From positions 1 to 64,000 of the forward strand of contig NZ_JAQGMM010000173.1 of assembly GCF_028292365.1 (NCBI RefSeq): a DNA stretch of 64,000 nt. The letters run 5' to 3'. The translations under genes and the position numbers were made by a program. Below are positions 9,977 through 18,605 of this stretch, piece after piece; the stretch's first letter is position 1, and each line of letters begins with the position of its first letter. The stretch comes from Caballeronia sp. Its GTDB lineage: Bacteria > Pseudomonadota > Gammaproteobacteria > Burkholderiales > Burkholderiaceae. Under the pieces are notes generated by a model. The model did not search any database and was not told the DNA's origin. It saw nothing but the letters and a program-made list of their open reading frames with translations.

Positions 9977-10959
9977 TGTTTCGGTTTTCTGTTGGTTCGT
10001 GGGGTAGCGGATGTCCGGGGTTTGCTCGCAGCACGATTCGACGGGCCTGGCGTTGACGGGCTTTCGATGGACGGCGTCTTGGTCAGCCACGGCAACACGA
10101 ATTCAGTCATGTCCGCTGCCGCTTTCGCCGAGCGTTTAGTGCGATACGCAACCGCGTCGCAGAGTGCTTCGATCACGGCAAGCACCGCCGCGTCGGAGTT
10201 GGCCGCGAGCCGCCGTTCTGAGCGGACGCACAGCGTCAGGTCCGCGAACTGCCCGAGCGGCGAGTTGACGCTGTCGGTCAAGGCAAGTACGCGGGCACCC
10301 AGGCTCGCGGCGCGGCGTGCGAGCTGGATGGTGTCGTCTACATATCGCGGAAATGCAATGCCGATTACCAGATCGCCCTCGCCTGCGCTGAAGAGACGGC
10401 GCGCCGCGTGTGTCGGGCCGCCAACGAACGCAAGCGATTGCACGTTGTCGTGATAGGGCATCAGGCCATGCTCCATCAACCCGGCCAGAAACGCGCTTGC
10501 GCCTGCTCCGAGCACGAACACACGGCGCGCGGCAAGAATGGCGTCTACCGCCGCATCCGCGGCGGCGCCGTCAATGGCGCTGCGTGTCAACCGCAGATTG
10601 ACTTCGGCCTGTTCAAGCGACGCGCCGAGCAATTCGTCACCGCTCGCTGGCGATTCCTGCGCTGAACGCAAGCGTTCAACCGGTGCAAGCGTCGCTTCGA
10701 AACCACGCACCAGCGCGCTCCGAAATGCCGGGTAACCGTCGAAGCCGAGCGCCCGCGCAAAGCGGTTTGCAGTCGCCACGGAGGCGCCGACAGCATCCGC
10801 CAGTTCGTCGATACGCATGGTCGCCGCGCGGAACAAGTTGGCCTGCACATAGGCGCCCATGCGGCGATGGATCGGCGTCAGGCCCGGCGTTGCCGCTACG
10901 ATAAGCGCCGCGATACTCAGTCCGGACGGACCGGATACAACGGGCGGGTGATCTGCCAT
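9973..10959 (-). CDS. MurR/RpiR family transcriptional regulator
   Basis: A 328-residue regulator with an N-terminal RpiR helix-turn-helix (about 28-105; MRIDELADAVGASVATANRFARALGFDGYPAFR) and a C-terminal SIS domain (about 135-275; VFVLGAGASAFLAGL, GDLVIGIAFPRYVDDTIQLA). SIS domains usually bind phosphosugars or amino sugars. It is the first gene of the peptide operon and is coupled by ATGA to iaaA, so it very likely controls it. A dyad at 10995-11041 is the likely operator. A sugar-sensing domain on a peptide operon hints at cell-wall-derived peptides, but this is inference. Confidence 0.9.
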   Translation of the reverse strand: MADHPPVVSGPSGLSIAALIVAATPGLTPIHRRMGAYVQANLFRAATMRIDELADAVGASVATANRFARALGFDGYPAFRSALVRGFEATLAPVERLRSAQESPASGDELLGASLEQAEVNLRLTRSAIDGAAADAAVDAILAARRVFVLGAGASAFLAGLMEHGLMPYHDNVQSLAFVGGPTHAARRLFSAGEGDLVIGIAFPRYVDDTIQLARRAASLGARVLALTDSVNSPLGQFADLTLCVRSERRLAANSDAAVLAVIEALCDAVAYRTKRSAKAAADMTEFVLPWLTKTPSIESPSTPGPSNRAASKPRTSATPRTNRKPKQ

Positions 10960-10994
10960 GAAGAAGGATCAGCCAGAAGCCGAAGAAGTCGTGA

Positions 10995-11041
10995 TGAAAG
11001 TATATTTACATAAAATTCTTGTTGAAAAAAATGTATTTTCA
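10995..11041. promoter_or_regulatory. Candidate RpiR-type operator/promoter of the peptide operon
   Basis: The AT-rich region 36-82 bp upstream of the regulator ATG contains two inverted half-sites, TGAAAGTATATTT (10995-11007) and, on the other strand, TGAAAATACATTT (reading back from 11041), matching at 11 of 13 positions. TGAAA-type arms with an AT-rich centre fit known RpiR-family operators. It is the only such dyad in the leader, consistent with autoregulation. Confidence 0.5.
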
Positions 11042-11106
11042 TTAGGAGGGTTTCCCCTAGTGGATCGGGAGGGCGCAATACTCCGACGGTGGGGGACGAA
11101 GTTGCG

Positions 11107-11142
11107 ACGCTTCTAACCGCGTTATCACGCGGTTAGAAGCGT
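11107..11142. terminator. Perfect 15-bp inverted repeat, possible terminator
   Basis: Arms 11107-11121 and 11128-11142 are exact reverse complements (ACGCTTCTAACCGCG) around the loop TTATCA. It lies downstream of the small membrane-protein gene on the minus strand and before the regulator promoter, so a terminator is likely. It lacks a clear U tract on either strand, so a DNA-binding site is an alternative. Confidence 0.5.
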
Positions 11143-11336
11143 GCAGGATTTGCTGTTTCTGAGATGGAAGGGAGCGTCTCGGGGCGCGGAATGGATGCTA
11201 AGAAAATGGCGATACCTCTGAAAACAGTAGGCATCCTTATTATCATCTCGAGCGGCTTGAGTTGGCGAGATCAACACTCCATCGGCCGGCGCAGAGGTCT
11301 GCTCAAGCCGTGCCGAAAACAACGCCCGAATCCTGC

Positions 11337-11555
11337 TCAGTGCCGATGATGCATCCACCAATGCCGAGGATGGTCATCCATGCGCTCGCGCTTTTCTCCA
11401 GGCCACTTCGACTCGTTAATTAACAGGATAATTGCCACCAACGCCAGGCCGCCGAGGCCAACCAGGACGTTGATCAGATCGATGGCGGAACTGTGCAGGG
11501 TTAGTCGAGACGCGGTTCCAATAATGTCCATTACGGTATTCACAAACTCGTTCAT
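11337..11555 (-). CDS. Small single-pass membrane protein, unknown
   Basis: A 72-residue ORF starting MNEFVNTVMDIIG. The start at 11555 is chosen over 11579 because GGGAGGG lies 5-11 bases upstream. It has one clear hydrophobic helix around residues 29-50 (IDLINVLVGLGGLALVAIILLI) followed by a charged, histidine-rich tail ending MHHRH. It lies about 125 bp downstream of the MFS exporter gene on the same strand and could be co-transcribed. I do not recognise a family. The strong ribosome site and clean topology are the support. Confidence 0.55.
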   Translation of the reverse strand: MNEFVNTVMDIIGTASRLTLHSSAIDLINVLVGLGGLALVAIILLINESKWPGEKRERMDDHPRHWWMHHRH

Positions 11556-11681
11556 GATGCCCTCCCACGTCCTCTGCACCTACCTCTACATGATAGGTAA
11601 ACAGAGGCTTAAGAGTAAGTGGTCAGACTGCAAATTCCTGGCGCTTCCCGCCTCCTTCGACAAAGAACCACCAACCTCGCA

Positions 11682-13226
11682 TCAAACCACCGGACTGGTT
11701 TCCCGCACTTGTCCTCTCGGGCCGAACATCACGAAACTGGCCACGGCCAGCACCCATGCGCCGACACAGCCGTACAGCATGACCAGACCGAAGCCATGCA
11801 CGAGCGCTGCATGAACGGCCGCTCCTGACGAATCCAGCGACGCCAGCCCCGGAAAGCCGTGCTTCAGCGAGACAGCATCGCCTGCGGCTATTCGTTCAGC
11901 CAGGGATCTCAATTGCCGTCCATCGAACGACCCGGAAAACGTGCTCCTCAATTCCGACAAGATGCCTTCAATCAGGATGTACCCCATCAACGCGATATTG
12001 ATGGCCAGCGAGATGAGCCTCGCACTCATGTCGATGCCCGACGCCATGCCTGCGCGCGTGCTCGGCACCGAGCTGGTTGTCGTATTGGTCACAGGCGTAT
12101 TGGTCAGTCCCAATCCGATGCCGGCCAACAGGCAGCCGGGCAGCATGGTCAGCCAACTGGCATGCTCCGCGCCGCCGCCGGCCCTCATCAGGATGAAGCC
12201 CGTACCAATGGTGAACAGGCCAAGCGGAATGACGACACCCGGGTGATATCGAAGTGAAAGGCGTTCGGCCAGCGGCGGTATGACCAGGGTAGGAAGCGTA
12301 TAAGCCAGAAGTGCTGATCCGGCAGTCACGCTGTTGTATCCGAGGCCGCTCTGGAAATAAATCGGCAGATAAATCATGAATGGCCAGAAACTGAAATTCA
12401 TGCCCATCGATCCAAATAGCGCCCCCGAAAAATTGCGTATCCGGAACACGGAAAAATCGAACATCGGATGAGCGTTGATCTTTTCCGCGAATATGAAAAG
12501 TATAAAGCTGATCGCAGACGCGGTAATGATCCCGATACCCGTAATACTCGTAAAACCAAGATCGGACCCTTGCGTGATGAAATACGCCAGACCGAAAACC
12601 GACAGCGAAAGCGTGACCATTCCCAGCAGGTCCAGCTTTTTTGCCTGTGGATCTCTGGATTCCTGAACCCCCTTGAACACAAGAATCACGGTCACTATCG
12701 CGATCAGAACGTGGATGAGAAACACCCACTTCCAATCCGACACCGCGACAATTATTCCGCCCACAATCGGCCCAAAACCCAGGCCAATGCCAAATATGAT
12801 GCCCCAGGCGCCAAAGGCTCGGGTACGGGCTTGTCCTTCCCGGAACTGATGCGATAAAACTGCCACCTGGCAAATCAGCATTGCCCCGCCGGCCATGCCT
12901 TGAAGAAAGCGGCTCACGATTAACACGGAAACGCTCTGCGCGAATCCGCATATCAGTGAGGTGATCGCGAACAGCACAATGGCGATCATGAAAATACGCT
13001 TCCTGCCAAACCGGTCCGCAAGCGTTCCGGTCGCCATCAGAACTGTCGTGCAGGCGATGGTGTACGCATTCATGATCCATTGCATTTCCTTGAAACTACC
13101 CCGCAATACTATTTCCAGGGTTGGCAATATCACAGGCACGCTGGAAATTTCCAGGCCGAACATGAGCGAAGCCAGACAAATGCCAGCCAATGCGATGGCG
13201 TTTTTGTTGGGATGAGTGAGTGTCAT
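11682..13226 (-). CDS. MFS drug/metabolite exporter, DHA2 (EmrB/QacA) type
   Basis: A 514-residue inner-membrane proton antiporter with about 14 predicted helices. Family marks are the first helix region LASLMFGLEISSVPVILPTL, the loop motif GTLADRFGRKRIFM (motif A) and GMAGGAMLICQVAVL in helix 4-5. The ORF track begins at a TTG at 13235; the ATG at 13226 is more likely. Exporters of this class remove drugs, dyes or fatty-acid-like compounds, but the substrate cannot be read here. It is divergent from the LysR gene at 13512, which probably regulates it through the dyad at 13459-13485. No EmrA-type adaptor is next to it. Confidence 0.88.
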   Translation of the reverse strand: MTLTHPNKNAIALAGICLASLMFGLEISSVPVILPTLEIVLRGSFKEMQWIMNAYTIACTTVLMATGTLADRFGRKRIFMIAIVLFAITSLICGFAQSVSVLIVSRFLQGMAGGAMLICQVAVLSHQFREGQARTRAFGAWGIIFGIGLGFGPIVGGIIVAVSDWKWVFLIHVLIAIVTVILVFKGVQESRDPQAKKLDLLGMVTLSLSVFGLAYFITQGSDLGFTSITGIGIITASAISFILFIFAEKINAHPMFDFSVFRIRNFSGALFGSMGMNFSFWPFMIYLPIYFQSGLGYNSVTAGSALLAYTLPTLVIPPLAERLSLRYHPGVVIPLGLFTIGTGFILMRAGGGAEHASWLTMLPGCLLAGIGLGLTNTPVTNTTTSSVPSTRAGMASGIDMSARLISLAINIALMGYILIEGILSELRSTFSGSFDGRQLRSLAERIAAGDAVSLKHGFPGLASLDSSGAAVHAALVHGFGLVMLYGCVGAWVLAVASFVMFGPRGQVRETSPVV

Positions 13227-13458
13227 GAATATCAAGGGATGGCCAGATGCTCTGGCTACCCGCGCCTCCCGTATGTCGACGTAAAACGTGGGGATGCCGA
13301 CTTACAATTCACACGGGATAAACCACTGAGATCGATTCGATAACTCTGCATGTTGATTCCGACAGGAAGGTTGAATGGACCCGCGATAAAAAGTAATGCG
13401 GGCAACGCATGGCGCTAGCGGGTGAAAAGGTAATATAGAGGGAACTGAAGTCGTCATT

Positions 13459-13485
13459 GATTCATTGATTTCCTAACAATGAATC
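13459..13485. promoter_or_regulatory. Candidate LysR binding site between exporter and regulator
   Basis: A perfect 9-bp inverted repeat, GATTCATTG (13459-13467) and CAATGAATC (13477-13485), separated by 9 bp. It contains the T-N11-A pattern of LysR-type sites (T13466 to A13478). It ends 26 bp before the LysR ATG and lies in the shared region with the divergent MFS gene, the standard place for an autoregulatory LysR operator. Confidence 0.55.
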
Positions 13486-13511
13486 CGTAACGGAACCAAT
13501 AAGGGTCGGGT

Positions 13512-14441
13512 ATGAGTGACAAGCTCCACGGCGTGAGTACGTTCGTCCAAGTGGTCGAATCCGGCAGTTTTGCGCTGGCCGCCGAACGGCTGAACCTGAC
13601 GCGCTCGGCCGTCGGCAAGGTAATCGCGCGGCTCGAATCGCGCCTCGGTGTGCGCCTGCTCCATCGCACCACGCGCAGCCAGAGCCTGACCGAAGACGGG
13701 CAGACTTACTACGATCGGTGCGTGCGGGCGCTGGCCGAACTCGATGCGGCCGAGGCCGATCTGGAAAGCGGTCGGCGCGAACCGCGCGGCAGGTTGCGCG
13801 TCAGCGTGCCAATCGCTTTCGGCCATCTCTGCGTGGCGCCGGTTCTGTTGCGCCTCGCATCGAGGCATCCGCAATTGCAGATCGACATCTCGTTCACCGA
13901 TCGTGCGGTGGATCTGGTGGAAGAAGGTTTTGATCTCGCCGTTCGCATCGGCGAGTTACGCGACAGCGTGAGCCTCGCCGCGCGCCGTCTGGGCGTGCAG
14001 TACTCGAGCATCGGCGCCGCGCCATCGTATGTGGCACGGCACGGGTTGCCTGCGAGTCCCGAAGAAATGGATGGACATGCAGGCATTGCTTACTCGCGCT
14101 CCGGCGCGACTTCGCCCTGGCAGGTACGGGATATCGACGGCCAGGTGCGGCAGGTGAACATCCAGCGGCAGGTGAGCCTGGACGATGTGCAGGCGATAGC
14201 CGCGGCGGCCATCGAAGGCTTTGGGTTGGCATGGCTACCTGGCTGGCTGCTGTCGCGTTACGAGAAGACCGGTGAACTGGTGGTGGTCATGAATAGCTGC
14301 GGGATGCAGCCGCAGGATATTCATGCCGTGTGGCCGCAGACGCGCTACCTGCCCTCGAAGACGCGCCGCGCTATTGACGCACTGGTCGCCGAGATTCCCG
14401 AGATGATCGCGGGCAAAAACCAAAGCGGCAAAGGCGACTAA
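13512..14441 (+). CDS. LysR family transcriptional regulator
   Basis: A 309-residue LysR regulator. The winged helix-turn-helix covers residues 5-63 (FVQVVESGSFALAAERLNLTRSAVGKVIARLESRLGVRLLHRTTR), followed by the substrate-binding effector domain (about 88-295; RGRLRVSVPIAFGHLCVAPVL). The sequence is of the CrgA/AaeR-like group. It is divergent from the DHA2 exporter with a dyad between them, so it probably controls that exporter in response to a small molecule. Confidence 0.9.
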   Translation: MSDKLHGVSTFVQVVESGSFALAAERLNLTRSAVGKVIARLESRLGVRLLHRTTRSQSLTEDGQTYYDRCVRALAELDAAEADLESGRREPRGRLRVSVPIAFGHLCVAPVLLRLASRHPQLQIDISFTDRAVDLVEEGFDLAVRIGELRDSVSLAARRLGVQYSSIGAAPSYVARHGLPASPEEMDGHAGIAYSRSGATSPWQVRDIDGQVRQVNIQRQVSLDDVQAIAAAAIEGFGLAWLPGWLLSRYEKTGELVVVMNSCGMQPQDIHAVWPQTRYLPSKTRRAIDALVAEIPEMIAGKNQSGKGD

Positions 14442-14469
14442 GCCGCCGGAAAGTCCGTGTCTTTCACCT

Positions 14470-15093
14470 TCACCAGTGTGCGACTTTCGGCAACTGCCAT
14501 CCATACGTGACAGACGCCACGCGCAAGATGAAACACGCGGCGCCGCCAAGGAGCGCGGCGGCCATCGGCGAAAGTCCGAAGCGGCGGCTGACGACCAGGA
14601 CGACCCCTCCCGCGAACGCGGCGCTAGCGTAAATATCGGCGGACAAAACCATGGGCACGCGGGCCAGCAGGATGTCGCGTATGACGCCACCGCCCACGCC
14701 GGTGATCGTACCCATCAGCGTCGCTATGAAAGGCCCAATGCCGTAGCTCAGCGCCTTCTGCGCGCCCGCGACGGCGAATAACGACAGCCCGGCCGCGTCC
14801 AGCGCCATGAGCAAGTTCGGCGAGAGCGTGCGCGCCTCGCTGTGAAAGATGAAAGTCAGTAAGCCCGTGAGGAACGCAAGCGCCGGGTAACGCCAGTCGC
14901 GCACTGCGTTAGGTGGCGTCGCGCCGATCAGCAGATCGCGAATCACGCCGCCGCCAAGCGCCACGACAAACGACAGGACCATCACGCCGAGCAGGTCGAG
15001 TCCACTCTGCATGGCGCTGATCGCCCCTTCGGCGGCGAACACGGCCGTGCCCGCAAGATCGGCTACCAGGACTATCGTTTCTATTTTCTTCAT
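14470..15093 (-). CDS. TRIC/YadS-type membrane channel
   Basis: A 207-residue integral membrane protein of the UPF0126/TRIC family, whose bacterial members form trimeric cation channels. It has seven hydrophobic segments built as two repeats, each carrying the glycine-rich hallmark: GGGVIRDLLIGATPP in the first half and GGGVIRDILLARVP in the second. Length is typical. It is convergent with the LysR gene and followed upstream by another regulator gene on the same strand; no operon partner suggests a specific role. Confidence 0.9.
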   Translation of the reverse strand: MKKIETIVLVADLAGTAVFAAEGAISAMQSGLDLLGVMVLSFVVALGGGVIRDLLIGATPPNAVRDWRYPALAFLTGLLTFIFHSEARTLSPNLLMALDAAGLSLFAVAGAQKALSYGIGPFIATLMGTITGVGGGVIRDILLARVPMVLSADIYASAAFAGGVVLVVSRRFGLSPMAAALLGGAACFILRVASVTYGWQLPKVAHW

Positions 15094-15157
15094 CGTTCAG
15101 GTCTGCGATAGATATTTTGGGGTGTCGCCGGAGTATCGGGAAACGCGCAGCTTGCCA

Positions 15158-16051
15158 TCAAGTGGCACGGTCAAGATAGCGCTTCACTTCGGCGTCGATC
15201 CATTCCATGAAATGCGCCTGCTTCACGCTCAACACTTCACGCTGCTGCCAGACGAGCCAATACGGATACGGGTATGGAACGTGTGTATCCGTAATCTGAA
15301 CAAGCTCGCCGCGAGCAAGGGCATCTGCAACGAGCGTGCGCCGTTCAAGCGCGACGCCCTGTCCCAGAAGCACCGCCCCCAATACGATGTTCGAATCGTT
15401 CGCGAACAGCCCGCTCACGTTGCCGGGTTCGCGCACGTTGGCCGCGCGGCACCAGTCGGTCCAGGGAGCATCGGTGCTCCGTATCAATGGGCACGCCACG
15501 ATCTCAACAGCCGAGCGAGGAAGCTGACCGCCATTGAAATGCGGCGCAGCCACGACCAGCAGTTCGTCGCTGAACAACTCTTTCTGGGCGAGACCGGGCC
15601 AGTGCCCTTGTCCCATTCGAATGCTGACATCGGCCAGACCGTGCCGCATGTCCTGTATCTCAAGACTCGTCTGCAAGCGCACACGGTAATAAGGATGACG
15701 CTCGCGGAAACTCGATAAGCGAGGCAGCAGCCAATGCAAGGCAAACGAAGGCAGCGTTGCGATGACCAGTTCGCTCTCTTGAGGCCGGGCCTGGGCCAGA
15801 AGCGTTGCGTTGGCAATGTCGCGAAGCGCCGAGCGTATCTCGAGCGCATAGAGGCGCCCCTCTTCAGTCAGCCGCAATCCTCTCGCTTCACGCACGAAGA
15901 GTGCAACACCCATGGTGTCTTCGAGAATCCTGATCTGCTGGCTGACTGCCGAGTGCGTCACGTGAAGTTCGCGCGCAGCGAGCGTGACGCCGCCGAGCCT
16001 GGCAGCCACCTCGAAACATCGGAGCGCGGTTAAAGGCGGAATGTTGTTCAT
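15158..16051 (-). CDS. LysR family regulator, GcvA/AmpR-like
   Basis: A 297-residue LysR regulator. The N-terminal PPLTALRCFEVAARLGGVTLAARELHVTHSAVSQQIRILE pattern is characteristic of the GcvA/AmpR branch. The effector domain (about 90-295) includes LPSFALHWLLPRLSSFRERHP and the aromatic WPGLAQKELFSDELLVVAAP segment. It is divergent from the glutathione S-transferase gene 156 bp away and is the obvious candidate to regulate it. A short dyad lies immediately upstream of its start codon. Confidence 0.9.
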   Translation of the reverse strand: MNNIPPLTALRCFEVAARLGGVTLAARELHVTHSAVSQQIRILEDTMGVALFVREARGLRLTEEGRLYALEIRSALRDIANATLLAQARPQESELVIATLPSFALHWLLPRLSSFRERHPYYRVRLQTSLEIQDMRHGLADVSIRMGQGHWPGLAQKELFSDELLVVAAPHFNGGQLPRSAVEIVACPLIRSTDAPWTDWCRAANVREPGNVSGLFANDSNIVLGAVLLGQGVALERRTLVADALARGELVQITDTHVPYPYPYWLVWQQREVLSVKQAHFMEWIDAEVKRYLDRAT

Positions 16052-16066
16052 GTAAGTTTGTCTTAC
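16052..16066. promoter_or_regulatory. Candidate LysR site at the regulator start
   Basis: GTAAG-TTTGT-CTTAC is a perfect 5-bp dyad containing T-N11-A (T16053 to A16065), immediately upstream of the GcvA-like start codon. In the same divergent region a GGTTAACC palindrome lies at 16109-16116, and the 10-mer CTAACGGGAA occurs twice (16116-16125 and 16194-16203). Autoregulation is plausible but unproven. Confidence 0.35.
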
Positions 16067-16207
16067 CGAAGACGTTTGTTTATGTCGCTTTTCATGCGTC
16101 GGTTAAATGGTTAACCTAACGGGAATGGCGGTCCTGATTCCTTGCATCAACACTTTTAGCAACACGCTCAAAGACATCCACATGATAGATATTCTAACGG
16201 GAAGCCA

Positions 16208-16831
16208 ATGAAACTGATCGGAATGCTGGACTCGCCATACGTGCGCCGGGTGGCTATTTGCCTCAAGCTGCTTGAGCTCGATTTCGAACATCGCCCGGTT
16301 TCCGTGTTCAGTGACTTCGAGGAATTCCGCAAGCTCAACCCGGTGGTGAAGGCTCCCACCTTGATCCTCGACGATGGTCAAAGCCTGATGGATTCCACGC
16401 TGATCCTCGACTATGTGACGGGCGTTGCCAGGTCATCCATCAAGCCGGCACCGGACCGCGCGGAGGATCGTTTGCGCGCAACCAGACTCACGGGCCTCGC
16501 GTTGGCGGCGTGTGAAAAAACGGTTCAGATTGTCTATGAACGCAACCTGCGCCCTGCCGAAAAACAGCACGAGCCGTGGATCGATCGCATCAGTACTCAG
16601 TTGCTAGCGGCGTACGCGGAGCTCGAAGCCGATATGGCGGATGTCTCATTGAGTACCCTGCCCCTGGACCCAGAACGGCTTGGACAGGCGGGCGTGACGG
16701 TCGCTGTCGCCTGGAGATTTACGCAGATGATGGTGCCGAAGATTGTTGTCGCGGCCGACTATCCCAAGCTGCGATCGTTCTCGGCTTTCGCCGAGCAAAC
16801 GCCTGCGTTCGAGAGCACGCCGCCTGAATGA
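16208..16831 (+). CDS. Glutathione S-transferase family protein
   Basis: A 207-residue cytoplasmic GST-fold protein. The N-terminal thioredoxin-like domain (1-75) reads MKLIGMLDSPYVRRVAICLKLLELDFEHRPV, with Ser9 at the usual catalytic serine position and the cis-proline in KAPTLILDDG, followed by ES-like MDSTLILDYV. The helical C-terminal domain follows. Members conjugate glutathione or reduce disulfides; the substrate is unknown. GGGAAG precedes the ATG. Divergent from the GcvA-like regulator. Confidence 0.88.
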   Translation: MKLIGMLDSPYVRRVAICLKLLELDFEHRPVSVFSDFEEFRKLNPVVKAPTLILDDGQSLMDSTLILDYVTGVARSSIKPAPDRAEDRLRATRLTGLALAACEKTVQIVYERNLRPAEKQHEPWIDRISTQLLAAYAELEADMADVSLSTLPLDPERLGQAGVTVAVAWRFTQMMVPKIVVAADYPKLRSFSAFAEQTPAFESTPPE

Positions 16832-17000
16832 GCAGTGTGAGCCGTGGCGAGGTGTCGATCCCCGCTAGCGGATATCAGCACTCACTTTTAAGCGTAAAAA
16901 CCCTAAAGTTAAAGTGGTTAACTGCCGTTATGTCCTTGTAACGCGAGAAACGACAAGCCGTTCTCGCGTCACGTTCCAGATCGGAGAAAGGACACAATCA

Positions 17001-18560
17001 ATGCGAAATAACCAGCCCGTCTCGCAGCAGGAGTACGATTTTCCGGCATCAGACATGCTCGTTTCGGCCACGGATCTTTCAGGCAACATCAAATACTGCA
17101 ATCCCGCCTTTATCGAAGTCTCCGGCTATTCGAGAGAAGAACTCATCGGCCAGCCGCACAATCTGATCCGTCATCCCGACATGCCGGGCGAGGCTTTCGG
17201 CGACATGTGGGCGACGATCCAGGAAGGCCGCCCCTGGACTGCTCTCGTCAAGAACCGCCGCAAGAATGGCGACTACTACTGGGTTCGCGCGAACGTGACA
17301 CCCGTTATCGAGCATGGCAAGGCAGTCGGTTTTCTTAGCGTGCGCGTGAAGCCGGGCCGCGACGAAGTGGCGAGTGCATCCGACTTGTATGCGCGGATGC
17401 GCGCCGGTGCAATGGGTGCGCTGCGTCTCAAACAAGGCGCGCTTGTACGCACGGGACTCGCCGGCAAGCTTGCGGAACTGGCGCGCATGCCGGTCGCGTC
17501 GCGCATTGCAATCGGCTATGCAGCCGGGCCACTGGCGGTGCTCGCGACCGGATTGATCGCGTACCAGGGACTTCCGCCGCTACCCTTGTGGATCGCCTTT
17601 GGCGTAAGCGCGTTGGTGGGCGCGATCGGCTGGGCGACCGTTTCACATCACGTCGGCGCGCCCGTACGCATCATGTCCCGATTCGCGACGCGCATGGCAG
17701 CCGGCGATCTGACGGCGGCGATGGAAACCGGCGCTCGCGACGACCTCGGCGACGTCCAGCGCGCGCTGAATCAGCTCAAGGCGAACCTGTCCGCCATCGT
17801 CCTCGATGTCCGTGGGCAGATCGGCGGGATGATGGATGCAACGCGGGAAATTTCGAGCGGCAACATGGATCTGTCGCGCCGGACCGAGCTGCAGGCAGCA
17901 TCGCTGCAACAAACCGCCGCGACGATGGATCAGCTGACCGCCACGGTAAAGGGCAACGCGGACGCGAGCGTACGCGCGCTGGATCTGGTGAAGGACGCGC
18001 AGTCCGCAGCCAGCGACGGCGGCAAGATTGCTATCCAGGTCGAACAGACCATGGCCGGCATCCATACGGCTTCGCAGCGTATTGCGGACATCATCGGCGT
18101 GATCGACGGCATTGCGTTCCAGACGAATATCCTCGCATTGAACGCGGCGGTGGAAGCAGCACGTGCGGGTGAAGCGGGCCGCTCGTTCGCAGTGGTCGCA
18201 ACCGAAGTGCGCAACCTGGCGCAACGCTGCGCGGCGTCGGCGAAGGAGATCAAGGCGGTGGTGGAAACGAGCGTGGCGCAGATTGCGGAAGGGACCGACC
18301 TGGTGTCACGCACGACCAGCCAGATGCGTGCAATCGATGCCGCCGTGCTGCGGGTCGCGACGATCATCGGCGAGGTGGCGAATGCGAGCAGTGAGCAGGC
18401 CGAGGGCATTCGTCAAGTGAACCAGGCGGTCGCGCATCTGGATGGCTCGACGCAGCAGAACGCCGCACTGGTCGAGCAGGCTGCGGCCACTGCGCAGCGG
18501 CTGGCGGAACGAGCGGACGTGCTCGATGACGCGGTACGTTTATTCACGGTTGGGCATTGA
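17001..18560 (+). CDS. aer: Aer-type PAS energy-taxis receptor
   Basis: A 519-residue inner-membrane chemoreceptor. The PAS domain (about 10-115) closely follows E. coli Aer, with [23 protein letters not shown] and [15 protein letters not shown], the FAD-binding region. Two hydrophobic stretches around 165-215 form a membrane hairpin, followed by HAMP-like sequence and the signalling domain, whose tip [26 protein letters not shown] is diagnostic. It should sense redox state or oxygen through FAD and signal to CheA/CheW. The start at 17001 is preferred to 16914: GGAGAAAGGA lies upstream and homology begins there. Monocistronic. Confidence 0.93.
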   Translation: MRNNQPVSQQEYDFPASDMLVSATDLSGNIKYCNPAFIEVSGYSREELIGQPHNLIRHPDMPGEAFGDMWATIQEGRPWTALVKNRRKNGDYYWVRANVTPVIEHGKAVGFLSVRVKPGRDEVASASDLYARMRAGAMGALRLKQGALVRTGLAGKLAELARMPVASRIAIGYAAGPLAVLATGLIAYQGLPPLPLWIAFGVSALVGAIGWATVSHHVGAPVRIMSRFATRMAAGDLTAAMETGARDDLGDVQRALNQLKANLSAIVLDVRGQIGGMMDATREISSGNMDLSRRTELQAASLQQTAATMDQLTATVKGNADASVRALDLVKDAQSAASDGGKIAIQVEQTMAGIHTASQRIADIIGVIDGIAFQTNILALNAAVEAARAGEAGRSFAVVATEVRNLAQRCAASAKEIKAVVETSVAQIAEGTDLVSRTTSQMRAIDAAVLRVATIIGEVANASSEQAEGIRQVNQAVAHLDGSTQQNAALVEQAAATAQRLAERADVLDDAVRLFTVGH

Positions 18561-18568
18561 TGAGAGGA

Positions 18569-18595
18569 GCGCTCGCGGTACGTTAATGCGAGCGC
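18569..18595. terminator. Hairpin between convergent aer and transglutaminase genes
   Basis: GCGCTCGC (18569-18576) and GCGAGCGC (18588-18595) pair perfectly across an 11-nt loop, between the stop of aer and the stop of the convergent transglutaminase gene. A short bidirectional terminator is likely, although neither side has a strong U tract. Confidence 0.5.
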
Positions 18596-18605
18596 ACAAC
18601 GTAGC

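Larger units (their letters stand above)
10960..11336. other. Intergenic region upstream of the peptide operon
   Basis: No supported gene. The 78- and 61-residue ORFs here overlap each other on opposite strands, lack ribosome binding sites and show no recognisable motifs. The stretch holds the candidate operator (10995-11041) and a perfect inverted repeat (11107-11142). Confidence 0.55.

Noticed and set aside
11968-13080. 370-residue minus-strand ORF inside the MFS exporter
   Set aside because: Same strand but another frame of the exporter; shows no hydrophobic periodicity or motifs.
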